Source: Polyodon spathula (Eukaryota > Chordata > Actinopteri > Acipenseriformes > Polyodontidae). Taken from it: a stretch of DNA of 64,000 nucleotides. The position numbers were made by a program, and so were the translations under genes. The notes beneath the pieces were generated by a model that was not told the origin of the DNA, ran no database searches, and saw nothing but the letters and a program-made list of their open reading frames with translations. Below, in pieces: positions 24,790-36,860 of the stretch. Position 1 is the first letter of the stretch. Every line of letters begins with the position of its first letter. The stretch covers positions 42,514,164 through 42,578,163 of the forward strand of contig NC_054535.1 in NCBI RefSeq assembly GCF_017654505.1, given 5' to 3'.

Positions 24790-25015
24790 CTTGTGTCAAT
24801 GTTATATTAACAACACACCCTAGCACTGCTGCTTTGTTTTGGATAACCCTCCAATTTCCACGCTCTTCTGTTTCAGGGTAATGCATACATTTAAACTTCA
24901 AAGCACAAGAAGAGCATATACCTTGACCACAGTCACACAGCGATTGAGTAACTGAGGTGGGAAGCAAACCAGTGATTCGCTGGCTCTGGAGCTTTGTTCT
25001 AACTGCAGGACAAAC
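24790..25015 (-). repeat. SINE-like fragment
   Basis: Read on the minus strand, TGCAGTTAGAACAAAGCTCC is followed by TCAATCGCTGTGTGACTGTG and, further on, a CTAGGGTGTGTTG block. The order resembles the tRNA-derived SINEs at 2.6 and 17.3 kb (CACTGTGTG.. then CACACCCTAG), but the B box is lost. Confidence 0.4.
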
Positions 25016-27276
25016 AATTTATCAGAAGGAACCTTCTTAGTTTAATATTTTTGTCCCGTTCACCATTTTTACAAAAATGGTCATTTTGCAGATTAGCATG
25101 CCTTCCCCATGCTTATATTGTACTGTGCATTCGCTGTATGACCTTGGCTTTCATCCTGCATTATCAAAAGTCTTTGCCTGTGCTTTGCCTGGGTTTTATC
25201 TTGCTTTTGCTGTTAGCTTTCTATGTTGAACATTGCTATGTTTTTACCATTGTTTACTACAGTGAAAAGTATATTTTTATTCTTTATTTAAAAAAAAAAA
25301 CGCTGAGATTGCAAATGTCATTATCAGGTTTAACTTGGCCGAGAGATGATTTTGAAAATGTACAGTTTCATGAATCATAGAATTAACATTACAACGAGTA
25401 GAACTTGTATTCCATTCTTGTCAAAAAACAATTGAACACAATTCCATGGGGAATGTGGATGTAGTTTATTGTTGGTCTTTACAAGGAGCTTCCTTTCTGC
25501 TTGAATCTTCATGGTTTGCCTTCATGGTTTGGCCTAATACCAGGGTCTCACCTGTCCCTGTTTTGAAGTGTGTGTCTCAGCATTTCAGTGTGGCTTCCAG
25601 AGACGTAAAAGAACCCTCTTTATAACTATTATTGCTGCCTGATTAGATAAACCAAGATACAATATTTATGAAACAGACACACAGTTTAATTTGGTCGCTA
25701 ATAGCAATAATAACAACAGTGAACTTGTTGGAAGAACAGATGCTGTAAACATGATAATTTAGTTTGGATGTTCTGGTTTTTTTCTGTGACACATCGATGG
25801 TAATGCTACCTGGCATCTGGATTCAAGGGAGAGTTCCTCATAGGAGATTCCCAAGACCTCCAAAAATTGGTATATTCAATTTCATTTCACAAATTTACTT
25901 CAAATGCAATAGGAATCAAGTTTGTTGCTGTACAAAAGTTTATCTGTATTGGATCATTGGTTCTGCTCTTATCGTGAGACCACAGGATTGGTCTGTTTTT
26001 TGTGGCCTTGACATGGGGTCAAAGATTTCGTTTGTTTAGTTTACATGTATGAAAAATGACCTACTTGACTCCCTCAGGGCTTTCTCAATCATAACTATTC
26101 CTTCCCCAGTTAAATATGTATGTGCAACTGAACCATCACAAATCATATATTCATATCATGACCGTTTAATCCTCTGCTGTCACTGAACTTCTAGTGGATT
26201 TTCAAACAGCAACATAGGTAGCGAGAGGCCACTCCTTATAAATCACATATATTATAGTCCTTTAAATCACATTCATAACAAAATAATAATTAAAAAAAAC
26301 AACTTCTAATTACATTTTGCAAATAGTCAGAGTAAGAAAATAAATGCGATGTGCACACAGATAAAAAATGGTTGTCTATATGATTAAATTCCCCTGTGCA
26401 CACACATAACTCACCGGACTGCATACACTTGGTGCAATGTGCAGTGAGAAAGCCGATGTTCATCATTTCATTGATATATTGCATATTTAAAAGAGCCTGT
26501 CTCCCAGGATTCCTGATGAGAAGGCAGCCAGGGCACACAGAAACCTGATTATAAAGTTCATTAAACCAAATCACACCATTTGTCTGTCCCAAGTCTGTAA
26601 ATAAGCAGGATGGAAGACTGTGCAGAAGTCTCAACGTTAGCATACAATTTGATCACTGATATGAAGACATGTCATCTTGTTTAGTGCAGCACATATACAA
26701 CATCCTAACCTACATTCTGTAACAAACTGATTCCAATAAATCTTTTTATATTAATTAAATATGATATAGTGCCAGAGCTCCAGATTTGATTTTGGGCCTG
26801 GGAGTAACTTACCCTCTAATTGTAACATTGAGAGAGTAAAATGTATTTTCAAGGGGTAAAATGCAACATTACCTGAAGTCATAAGTAATCTTGATAAATA
26901 CTGTACAATCATTAATGGCAATGGGGCAGGTGTTAAAGAAGAGCCTTCCATTTTAACTACAGTGTTACTTTGAACTACTGTACAGCAATATGTGTGTCCT
27001 ACAGGGTTCTTTATCGACTTAGTGCATTTTTTCTTCGAGGTATCACACTGACTCTGCAAATTAATGACTTTACTTATGTTTTAACATTAAATTCTTAAAC
27101 TCAGTGAACATGTTACAACTTCAATATAAGCAATACAGATACATAAAATAAGGAAATGCATTAATAAGTTATAAAACAGTTTGTTTAATATTATAGGCAC
27201 CTTTTTTTTTAGAGGTTGCCTCTGACGATGGTTCCAGTGGGATCTGTAGCTGCACTGGGGTATTTACACTTCAATC
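25016..27276. other. Non-coding; unassigned 117-codon frame
   Basis: The minus-strand frame 26290-26643 (117 aa) contains two Cys pairs (VCPGC, HCTKC) and a further CVC, but no known finger spacing; it is probably chance. No other structure seen. Confidence 0.4.
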
Positions 27277-28251
27277 TAGTGATGTGCTACTGGTGAACGA
27301 ATCGTTCTTTTTAACGACTTATTACAGTGAATCACAGGAATTGGTTCAGAACTCCATTTGAATCGATTCATTTGATTCACTGTATCAAACAGACCACATT
27401 ACATGAGTCGAGTTACGAGCCCAACAAATTACCGGTACTCTCGAATCTACTGACCATTCGGAAATTTCCAACTGAAGTCTACACAGAGCCCACATAAATA
27501 AACAATACTTTCATTGTAATTATTATAGACATGAGTACCAATAAACTTACCTCTTATAATCAGACAAATGTTTTAGTGTTTCCAAGATTTAGTGCAAATA
27601 TTATTATTATTATTAATAAATTATTATTATTTATTTAGCATTATAGCAGCTGGTAAGATGAGCTGCATTAATTCATACGTGTCAACTACCTAACCGAAAA
27701 ACCCAAGTTGTATTTGAATGATATGTATACTATTTGTCTGCTGTTTATGTATTATTTTGAGGGTGCATGGTTTGTGCTGAGGGCTGCTAAATTCATACTC
27801 GGGTTGTCTTGCTTTTTGCTGTTTTTGTCTCTTATTCGTCCTAACCGGGTAACCGGGTGGCTTTGGATAGTATTGTTGAGAAAGTTAAGAAACGTAATCC
27901 CAAATCTGTCATGTTGGCTCCAAATGCTAGTTTACTACATGATGCAGTCTCCCGCAACAGACACATGAACTAGCAGACTAAATAACACATATTATTGCTA
28001 CACTTATGTTCAATCCACTCTGTACAATCCTGTATAAAAAGGTAAGTAAGAAATCGACTATTTTAATTGCATTTACACTATAGCTTCTACTTTTTGATTT
28101 TTTTTTTAAATTTCAGATTATTAAATAGATTTCTGTTAACGCTAAATGACATAGTTTGAAATAAATAGTTAATACTGAACTTTTCTCTTTTTAGAACTGA
28201 ACTGAATCAAACAAATCGAGTCGGTAAAAAGAATCGAACTGCACGTCACTA
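27277..28251. mobile_element. Non-autonomous hAT-like DNA transposon
   Basis: The left end TAGTGATGTGCTACTGG and the right end (complement) TAGTGACGTGCAGTTCG form imperfect terminal repeats. Each is followed by a shared GATTCTTTTTA / CGTTCTTTTTA and CGACT block. The ends carry many GAATC / GATTCA units, for example GAACGAATCGTTC (27295-27307), AATCGATTCA and CGAATC. That pattern is typical of hAT non-autonomous elements in fish. Length is 975 bp with an internal (ATT)n at about 27599-27630 and no transposase; the 86-codon frame at 27708-27968 has no recognised domain. A clean 8-bp target duplication is not seen; CTTCAAT before and CTTCGAAT after are only similar. Confidence 0.65.
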
Positions 28252-30036
28252 GTAGCTTCGAATTTGACTTATTCTTACTGTGATTGGTTGCAAAGACAAC
28301 AGGTCTAGCCAGAGAATGGATAATGCTTGTTGGGTTGTTTTTTTCTTGTGTACAGTTTCCTAGTAACTGAAGACATTGCATTCTGGGAGTTGTTAGTGGA
28401 AGTTTTAGTGGGGGCAGACAAGCAATTCAGCAAAATATACAGCTGTATAGTGCATTTGTCGTCTTCAGTTGTTGGTTTTTATCTGACTTATAATATGAGA
28501 AACAACTATGAGTCTTTTAAATTGCAAACATACTGCAACCCTGAAGCACAATAGTTGTTTTTTGCGAAAAGGTTATTCTGCGTGATTATCTGGAAGAAAT
28601 AAAATCTCATTATATTTGTAAGCAGTACTTCAAACCCTGAAGACTCCCTCTTTTTTTATTTATTTTTTGTACAATATCAGGATTAAAAGGGTTCAGAAAC
28701 CCATTTGCAATTAGCCAGTAACCAATGGTAACCAACTGTCACAATTTCAAATGAAAGTTTAATAAGAGATCAAAATGAAAAAGACTATTATTCATTCCAG
28801 TAATTGCTGCTCAGAAGCCCCAGGTTCAACCCCCCCCCTCCAAGACCTGTTTGTCCTGCTGGTTAAAATCAAGTTAGTTTGAAATACATTTTAAAGAGAC
28901 AGGGAGACGACTCAAACTGTTTTCTAGCTTTTTAAAACTGCAAGGAGATTGCGGAATGCTACAGAACCTCTCAAGAGTACGCTCACATTTAGGAGTAGAT
29001 GTAAGTATAGGCGCAGTACAAATAATTGGGGATGCAAAATTCAAATTGCACTGAACCCTATGTAAGCTTAAGTGCAATGCAAATTACTCAACACGCACAA
29101 ATAATGATCTGCAGTTATGATAATGAGGGTCTTAATGAGCGCATTTAGAGGCCGCACTTGCAGCTCAGAGGTGACGGAGTTAGAAGTACAGGGAGCAGTA
29201 GGCGCTCTATGACATTTGTGGAGCACAAAAATACAAACCAAAAACAATTGTCAGAAAAAAAAGGGCAGCAAAGTCTTCTTGGCCAACAGAAAAGAAAAGT
29301 TTTCTGAGAAGGAGCTGAGAGTCCTTACGGCTGAGGTGAACATGAAACTGATTTGTTTGGAAAACCCTCAATCAACATTAGTTATGCTAGTATCCTTAGG
29401 AAATGATATGTATTGGCTTGCCCTTTTCAGCATGACATCCAGAAATGTGCCTAGACTCTGTAAAAGGTGGGCTGGGCTATCCCTCCAGACGTTCCAGCTG
29501 TGGTCTTAAAGGAACCAGGCTAAGTAGTATAGAGATCACAGCACTTTCACATGTGCAGGGACTGCGGTTCCTAGATTGATTCTGAGGTCAAGCTCATCCC
29601 TCAATTCAGCTATTAGGTCTGGGATGACCTGTGGAGTGAAACAATGCTTTAGCACTAAAGCTTTTGGAGGGTCAGCAATTGCCTAAGTGCAAGACAAAAT
29701 CCTTACATGACATTATAATGTTTGTTCCCACTTCGTATTCTTCCAGATCTCACCCAAATCCATGTTTTTTCTTTATTTGAATGTATTTCAATCTAACTTT
29801 AATGGATTAATGTTGGCAAAGTACACATTTGATAGTGGGTGCAGGATGCCAGATGAACACCATTCTTTACATACACCGCATTTTTAGCGGTCACTGAAAT
29901 CAGACTTTATGGCTGATAAACATAAGTTCCGGACGCATTATGGGGGTCTACATCCTTACATCTACCCCTTTGGGAGTGCTGTTTTTGTTACAGCACAAAT
30001 ATGTCTTTCCAACCACTTAAATGACTGATGGGAGAG
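28252..30036. other. Non-coding, nothing recognised
   Basis: Frames of 67-97 aa are unassigned. A run of C lies near 28830-28838. No repeat ends seen. Confidence 0.45.
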
Positions 30037-30597
30037 TGTCACAATGATGGCTTGGTCAGTGTGTGTGGGTGACGTCAGACCAGGGAAATGAAACAATAAC
30101 ACTGGTAGCACAGGGCGAAACTGAGGCGCTACGGTGCTCAATGTTTTTTTATTAATTAAACAGAAAATAAATATTTAAACAAAACACAAAAGAAAGGGCA
30201 CAGTACTGGCCAAAGTAAAAATAAAGACAACTAATAACGAGTACCTTTCAATCGGGTAGCATTCTCTTTCTTAATACTGTTGTCTTTCTCCAATGCCCTC
30301 TAAGCTCTCCTAAAACAATGAGCCATTTTGTGGCTGGAGCCTTAATTATTCGTTAAACAATTACCTTATTAAGGCTCCAGCCACATTCCCACTGGCTTTA
30401 ATTGGGATGGGAATTTAACCTCATCCACACCAGCTACACTTTATAAGACCAGCTTTTCGCCAGTCTCAAATACTGTAAAACATAATGAAGGACACTTTCG
30501 TCTGCCTGCACACAAACACAATCTAATGTAATCATAATAATACAAATGAAAACATAATCATAAATACATATACACAAGGGGTGGACACCCTGTCACA
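30037..30597 (-). mobile_element. Solo LTR (561 bp), stem type C
   Basis: The plus-strand edges are TGTCACAATG and CCCTGTCACA. GAGAG flanks both sides (30032-30036 and 30598-30602), a perfect 5-bp target duplication. On the minus strand it starts TGTGACAGGG and ends CATTGTGACA, so TG..CA as LTRs do. The minus orientation follows from its match to the LTR at 45162-45760 (GACGTCAGACCAG against GGCGTCAGACCAG at the same place). It contains a perfect 18-bp inverted repeat, TGTGGCTGGAGCCTTAAT (30329-30346) and its complement (30368-30385). No internal retrotransposon sequence adjoins it, so it is a solo LTR left by recombination. Confidence 0.85.
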
Positions 30598-31614
30598 GAG
30601 AGTTATTTATTTTGTTATGTTTCGTTAAAGGAAGCATCATTTTCTTGGATTGCTGTCTGGGTAGGATAATATAATTTATTCTAATAAGAAAAAAGAAAAA
30701 AGGCAAACATTAAGCTATGCTCCTCTAATAACATGAAGTCATTTAGCTTAAAAGCACATCAGAGAGTGGATGACAGAGTAATATTGAAGGGAGTTGCATG
30801 TTATATCCAATATGTATGTCATTCCATTATGTAACTGACAATTAGTCTTTTTAATCATCTTCATAGCCGTTTTTTTTAATACTTTAAGGACCCTACTCTA
30901 ACATGGTTTATGCGCTGTAAGCCCTTCTTCCATCGTGTAAATAGTACATAAACCAAGTAAACCAACACTAAATTAATTTAGTAAATTTTGCCTGATATAG
31001 TGCAAGCCTGTCTCAAGTTTTAATATTACAAAAAACACACTTATTGGAAGAGATGTGTTTCTTTTTTAAGTCATTTTTTTTCAAAGAATGATTCCTACAA
31101 AACAATAAAAAAAATCTTCTAATTATGAATAGAAAAACAAATACAATTTTCACACAAAGTATGGTTAAAAAAAAAAAAAAAGCGATAAGCACTGCAAACA
31201 GCTTTATCTTCAAGGTATGAATTGGTAAAGTGATTTTATTAGCTTTGTGTCCTTTAACCTTGAATTAACTTACTTACCCATGGCCCTGGAGGTAAATTTT
31301 ATAGACACTTAACTGAAATTGTTCCATTAATCTTTCCTTTTGTGAACCAAGAAAAACAGGTGTAGCAAACATTAACTGTTATTATGTGTTTAATTATATA
31401 TGCTTCATAGCGATTTTAAATATGTGACAGGTGAGATACATACAATTATTCAACTACTGCAAGTTACAGCTTGAAGCACTGAGAGCTGGAGTAGTCTTAA
31501 TGGAAGCCCTAAATCATATTAGAGAATTGATGAGTTTTTATGAGAAGTTATAAGAACATAAGAAATTTGAGGTAACGTTTTACATAAGAGTGGTATATAA
31601 AATTAAACTTAGTT
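30598..31614. other. Non-coding, nothing recognised
   Basis: AT-rich; short A runs near 31166-31181. No gene or repeat ends. Confidence 0.5.
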
Positions 31615-31795
31615 TCTTAATAATAATATTTATATTTCGCCTTTCATAGCAGACCACCATCACAAAGTGCTTTACAAGATATAAGACTAGGGTGTTTGAG
31701 TCTGTGGCTGTGCTGGTATTTGAACTGGGTACCTATTAGTTGCAAGCCTGTTTCTTTAATCACTGAACCACACAGCCTCCTTTATAGGAAGCTAT
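31615..31795 (-). mobile_element. tRNA-derived SINE with a different tail
   Basis: On the minus strand the head GGCTGTGTGGTTCAGTGATT..AAACAGGCTTGCAACTA..CCAGTTCAAATACCAGCACAGCC matches the tRNA-like head of the SINE at 17.3 kb base for base over most of its length. ACACCCTAGTCTT follows, then a tail GTAAAGCACTTTGTGATGG..TGAAAGGCGAAATATAAATA ending in ATT units. The tail is not the GTAAGTC..TCTGCTAAAT type of the 17.3-kb copy. Confidence 0.8.
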
Positions 31796-32189
31796 TGAAA
31801 ATATCTGGTACTAGATTAAAGAGTTTTCAGTTCACCTACCTTTCAGAAAATTTCTTACTGTTTCACTTCCTAGATCAGTTTACCTGAGCAGTGTCTCGAG
31901 GTCAAAGCGTTTCAACGGCTGAAAGCATGCAATTCAGTTAGAGAAGCATCTGGTTTGTTAACAGGAAAGAATTTCATTCTTTCACTCTCCAGGTGAAATA
32001 ACCAACAAAGTGCAAGACAGAAACTTCTTTAACCTTGTTCATTACCAGATATCATGTTTTTAAATTAAAATATGTTTACACACTAAAAGGGGATTTGAGG
32101 CCTCCTGTACATAGCGAAGTGCACAAGGTAAGATTTAAGAAATAATTGTAGTTGACTAGAACCACTTTAAGATTTGATTACATGTGATT
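31796..32189. other. Non-coding, nothing recognised
   Basis: No gene, repeat or hairpin seen. Confidence 0.5.
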
Positions 32190-32680
32190 TTTTTAGGAGC
32201 TGTCCCACTCTATTGTATAGCTTGTACAGAAGGTGCTTATATGAGGGTGTGGTGACAGCCCTCTCTGATGGGTGTTTGTGTTTGATGTTAACTCTGCACC
32301 ACTGCATATTTCAGCAGTTCCATCAGCTAATGTAGTGAGTGAAGTGATTGGTAGAGCGGCTGTTCTGATCCAGGGTCATGCAGCTTGGCTGTGTGCAGAG
32401 AGGAGGAGTCTGGCTCTAAGACTTGCCTGCATTCTGCTGCCTCTCAATTTTTAAGAAGATCTAGGCCTATGTGCGGGTGTGTAGCCTCCTTTCTCCATCT
32501 TCATCTACCGTGTTATTCCTCAGAGATCTGCACTTAATCAGAATTGGAATAAAAACTCCCAGTTTAATTTTACTAGAGGATTATTGGGATTTACTTCAGC
32601 TTTTTTCTTCTTTTGATCTGGAACAAACCTAATAACGCTGCTAGCCTCTTGTTTTTAAAGTACATTTTAAAATGGGAGGG
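32190..32680 (+). promoter_or_regulatory. Possible promoter / 5' untranslated exon
   Basis: This stretch is less AT-rich than its surroundings and free of recognisable repeats. It has GAGAGGAGGAGTCTGGCTCT, alternating pyrimidine-rich and purine-rich blocks, and no long frame. By eye it looks like the 5' end of a vertebrate gene more than anything else in the window. There is no coding sequence, no identified gene and no clear splice donor, so this is a guess from texture. Confidence 0.2.
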
Positions 32681-32704
32681 AAACAGGGGAGCGGGTCTCA
32701 TGAA

Positions 32705-32734
32705 CCCCCCCCCCCCCCAAAAAAAAAAAAAAAA
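32705..32734. repeat. C14 A16 homopolymer pair
   Basis: A run of 14 C is joined directly to 16 A. Confidence 0.95.
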
Positions 32735-33243
32735 CCCTTCAGAAGAGAGATAACCCTAATGAATATACAACAACGCTGTAGTTTCCTGATTACAAATGCA
32801 TATACTATACACATTTTATATGTTGTCCTCCTACATAAATCAGTTTGGAAGGCCTGTGTGTTGCATGAATATGTAATTTACAACAGTGGCCTGGGAGGAC
32901 TTTAATTTGTCATACAAATGGCATTCTTGAGCTGTGTTGTATACTTAAATAACCAAGACTTAGTTGGAGGATGTAGATGCTATAACAATTGAGGCACAAT
33001 TTAAACACCTTACATACATGTCATGATGAATTAATTCATCCCATCCTGGATGTCCCTACACCCTATTGACATTGCTATGGCAGGTGTTTCTAACTCTTGG
33101 TCTCTTTCTCTTTATTTGGGTGTGTTTGTGGGTGCACTCAATATCAGTGGAATTGTTACAGGGGATAGAGCAATATTTCTTTGTATTTGGGGACCAGTAA
33201 CCAACCAAATTTCAATTTTGGTGACAATACCAAAGTTTCTAAA

Positions 33244-33249
33244 ATATAT

Positions 33250-33292
<43 letters not shown>

Positions 33293-33320
33293 ATATAGAT
33301 ATATATATATATATATATAG
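33244..33320. repeat. (AT)n microsatellite, interrupted
   Basis: TA units with several ATTATA breaks. Confidence 0.95.
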
Positions 33321-35342
33321 TACATGTTAATTGGCTTAATTATATGTCATGGCAGTGAAATGCATTCAGGTGACATTTTCAAATTCATGGGCATACTAAA
33401 CAAAAACATCAACATGCAGGTACATTCACTGCAATGCTTTATGAGAAAAGCATTATGTTCCTTGATAATTTGATAAAGGCTTGAATTAGACAGCACTGAT
33501 ATCCCTAAAAAACATTACTTAAACATCTATATTAAATCACTGTGCCAACTCCTTGAAGAGATAAACTAACATAAGATAAATATCCTGTTATCTGTTACTT
33601 CCAAAATGTTACATAACACCATGATTTGGTTCTGGAACCTGCTATTAAATGTCTACCACCATATGGTACCACACATGTCGCTTTTCAGACAGCACCATCT
33701 TGTGATTGTTAGATTAGCCTCTGCCAGTGGCCACCACATCATGTTCTGCCCACATCCTGACCTTGGCTGGGTTTAGAGACTTGAGTGAAGTGGTCCAATC
33801 TCATGTGCCTTCTGTGCCTAAGTTAACTCAAGGGAATAGTTTGGAGTCTTTGTTCTACTGCAGTTTGCAATGGGGTCAGTCAGACAGAGGCTGAGAGTAT
33901 GCCACTGTCAGGTGATTGTGAACACCACCAGTCTCCACAGGTGTGTCTTGCTCAATGCACAGTGCTCTGCTCTGTACAATGTGGAGAGAACACAGTGCTC
34001 AAAGACGGACGGTGACATTGGCACGTAGTGGCACTGCCCGCTTATGTCAGAAGCAGGGGGGTCACCCCACCCCCACCACCCCCACCAACTTACGTGTGCA
34101 CGTGAAATTGAGTCTAATGAAAACTGTAATCCGTGGAGGTTTTAAATTGCTTTCTTGCAGAAGCTGTAAACACAGTACTGGCAGGTGTTTACCTTGAAAT
34201 GAAGTATTAACATGCTTGAGAAGCTTTCATCTTGAAAGGAACCAATAATTTTTGTTCAATGTTCTGTCTGTTGTCAGACCATCTGTCTTAAGTGTTTATA
34301 TATGCCCATATTGGGCCATATTTTCAAAACATTTACTTCAGTCTTTAATTGACCTGTTTTTTTTTTTTTTTTAAGAGTTAAAACACCTGTTAATTTTACA
34401 AAACTAGAATCAAACATTTAAGTTATATTTTTTTGAGCCCTATTAAGTTCTCTCTCCTTTCAAAAAATGTTAGTTAATTCTAGAATGGAAGAAACACTAT
34501 GAAAATATGGCCTGTTTTGTCTAAATGCTGTTTTGATATTCTTTAAAAGGTCAATAAGCATTCTATATGCCTGTCAGGCATACCCTGGTATAGGAACTGT
34601 TGAATATCCAATTGGTCTTGATTAACTAGCCTGCAAAAAAATGTACACTAGTTGGGCAACTATTTAAGTAGTGCACTGTTCATTTGTACCTTAAAAATAC
34701 AGTCATCTTTACTCCTTTACATCTGAAGTCACTGCACAAAACAGAACATTGCAGTTAAAATGATGCTTCCCATCCTCCTCTGGGAGGGTTGACAATATAT
34801 AATATAGCTCTGCTGACAGGGACATATTTGCTTTATGGCAGAAATCATGTAGCCGGATGGCACCACAGAAAACTGCATCTGTTTAGAATCTGAGGCATAG
34901 GACCATCTCAAACAAGAGGTAGACCCAAAGAGCAACCAAACAAACAAACACAAAAACAACTAGTACACTACATTCAATTGACTGTCTGGCTGTAAATTCT
35001 AGTTAGGGCACTCTATTTTAATTTTTTATTTTTCAGAAGTGCACAAAATGTGATAATATTTCACTCACCTTTTAGAGTGAAGTGTTTACTTTGGCCAGAC
35101 AGTGTTCTTCCTTTGAAAAATCATGAATTCCATCAACAGGGGTTTTTAGCCTCACACAAGTGATAGTGAATTGGAAAATGGACTAGATCAGAAATTCTCT
35201 GACTTTTATCACTTTGGGTCTATGATTTGCTTTAACTAACAAAGCAAGGTAGATATTGTGTGTTTTTATTGCCATGACCATATCACACTAAGTAGCAAAG
35301 CTGCAACATGCTGCACAATTAACAGCTCAAAATAAATGTGTT

Positions 35343-35345
<3 letters not shown>
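33321..35345. other. Non-coding, nothing recognised
   Basis: A CACCCC-type run lies near 34065-34086 and a T run near 34360-34373. Frames of 76-84 aa are unassigned. No repeat ends found. Confidence 0.45.

Positions 35346-35423
<78 letters not shown>
35346..35423. repeat. Compound (AT)n(AC)n microsatellite
   Basis: About 31 AT units run into about 8 AC units. The tract abuts the left inverted repeat of the Tc1 element that starts at 35424, so it replaces the expected TA target on that side. Confidence 0.95.
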
Positions 35424-35425
<2 letters not shown>

Positions 35426-35639
35426 GTACCTATAGAAAGTCTACACACCCTTTAACTTTTTTCACATTTTGTTGTGTCAATGCCTCAGAGTTTCATGCAT
35501 TTATATGAGGATTGTTTTCCACTTATCTACACACCATACTCCACACTGTTAAGGGGAAAAGTTTTTATTGAGAAAAAATATATATATTAAAAATACAAAA
35601 CTAAAAGATCCTAAGTGGATAAGTCACCACCACCCTGAG

Positions 35640-36637
35640 TTAATACTTGGTGGAAGCACCCTTGGTAGCAATTACAGCTGTGAGTCTGTCGGGATAAGTC
35701 TCTACCAACTTTGCACACATAGATTTGGCAATATTTAACCATTCTTCTTTACAAAACTGTTCAAGCTCTGTCAAGTTCCTTGGGGAGCGTTCATAGACAG
35801 CAATATTCAAGTCATGCCACAAATTTTCAATTGGATTTAGGTCGGGGCTCTGACCTTTTTGTTCCTTAGCCACTCCAGTGTAGCTTTGGCTGTGTGCGTT
35901 GGGTTGTTGTCATGCTGAAAAAGGTGAACTTCTGTCCCAGTTTCAACTTTCTTGCAGAGGGCAGCAGGTTTTCCTCAAGGACTTCTCTGTACATTGCTCC
36001 ATTCATTTTCCCTTCTATCCTGACAAGCTCCCCAGTCCCTGCCAATGAGAAGCATCCCCATAACATGATGCTGCCACCACCATGCTTGACAGTTGGGATG
36101 GTGTTGACTGGGTGATGTGCAGTGTTGGGCTTGCGCCAGACGTAATGTTTGGAATTTAGGCTGAAAAGTTCAATTTTAGTTTTGTCTCACCACAAAACTG
36201 ATACTGCAGTATCAGCTTGCTTTTTAGCAAACTCCATATGTGCTTTAAGATTAGGCTTTTTTTATTAATGGCTTCTTTCTTGCAACCTGTCCATACAGGC
36301 CAGCTTTGTGTAGGGACTGGCTTATCGTTGATGTGTGAACACTGACTCCCATTTCAGACACAGAACTTTGCAGATCTCTCAAGGTCATTGTTGGCTTCAC
36401 AGTGACATCCCGAACCAGTTTTCTGCTTGCCCGGCTGCTCAGTTTGGGAGGGCAACCTGATATGGGTAGTGTTTGGGTGGTATGATGCATCTTCCACTTC
36501 TTAATAATGGGCTTCACTATGCTGAGAGGGATAATCAGCATCTTTGAAATTTTCTTGTACCCTTCTCCTGTTCTGTGCCTCTCTACCACTTTATCCTTGA
36601 CTTGTTTCGAAATTTCATGGTTGCTTTGTTGGATCAC
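35640..36637 (-). pseudogene. Tc1-type transposase, broken by frameshifts
   Basis: The N-terminal 128 codons (36637-36251) keep the paired helix-turn-helix domain of Tc1 enzymes (ISKQVKDKVVERH.. and TISQSLHKAGLYG). The next part reads [14 protein letters not shown] (the first catalytic Asp is kept, and the family Glu after it is Lys). [12 protein letters not shown] and [17 protein letters not shown] follow. A base change near 35925 shifts the frame across the second catalytic Asp motif. A short deletion then removes the segment before SPDLNPIENLWHDL, which still has the Glu. The C-terminus ends TAVIATKGASTKY at 35640. It is a nearly full-length but dead copy. Confidence 0.9.
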
Positions 36638-36860
36638 TATGTGAGTTGCAGCTTGAAAGTCTTTATATACCTGAGGGAAATTATCTACAAGTTAAACCAC
36701 TTTGAGTACACACATGCTGAAACCATTTCACTAATTTTGTGACCTTTCAAACAATCATTTGCACCTAAGCTGATTTAGGGCTTCAACAGCAAAGGGGCTG
36801 AATAGATATGCAACTGAGATTAATCTGTTTTTCTCTGTAAATCTTACTTATTTGTATTCT

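Noticed and set aside
26290..26643. Cys-rich zinc-finger-like protein
   Set aside because: Cys spacing fits no known finger and no conserved neighbours support it.
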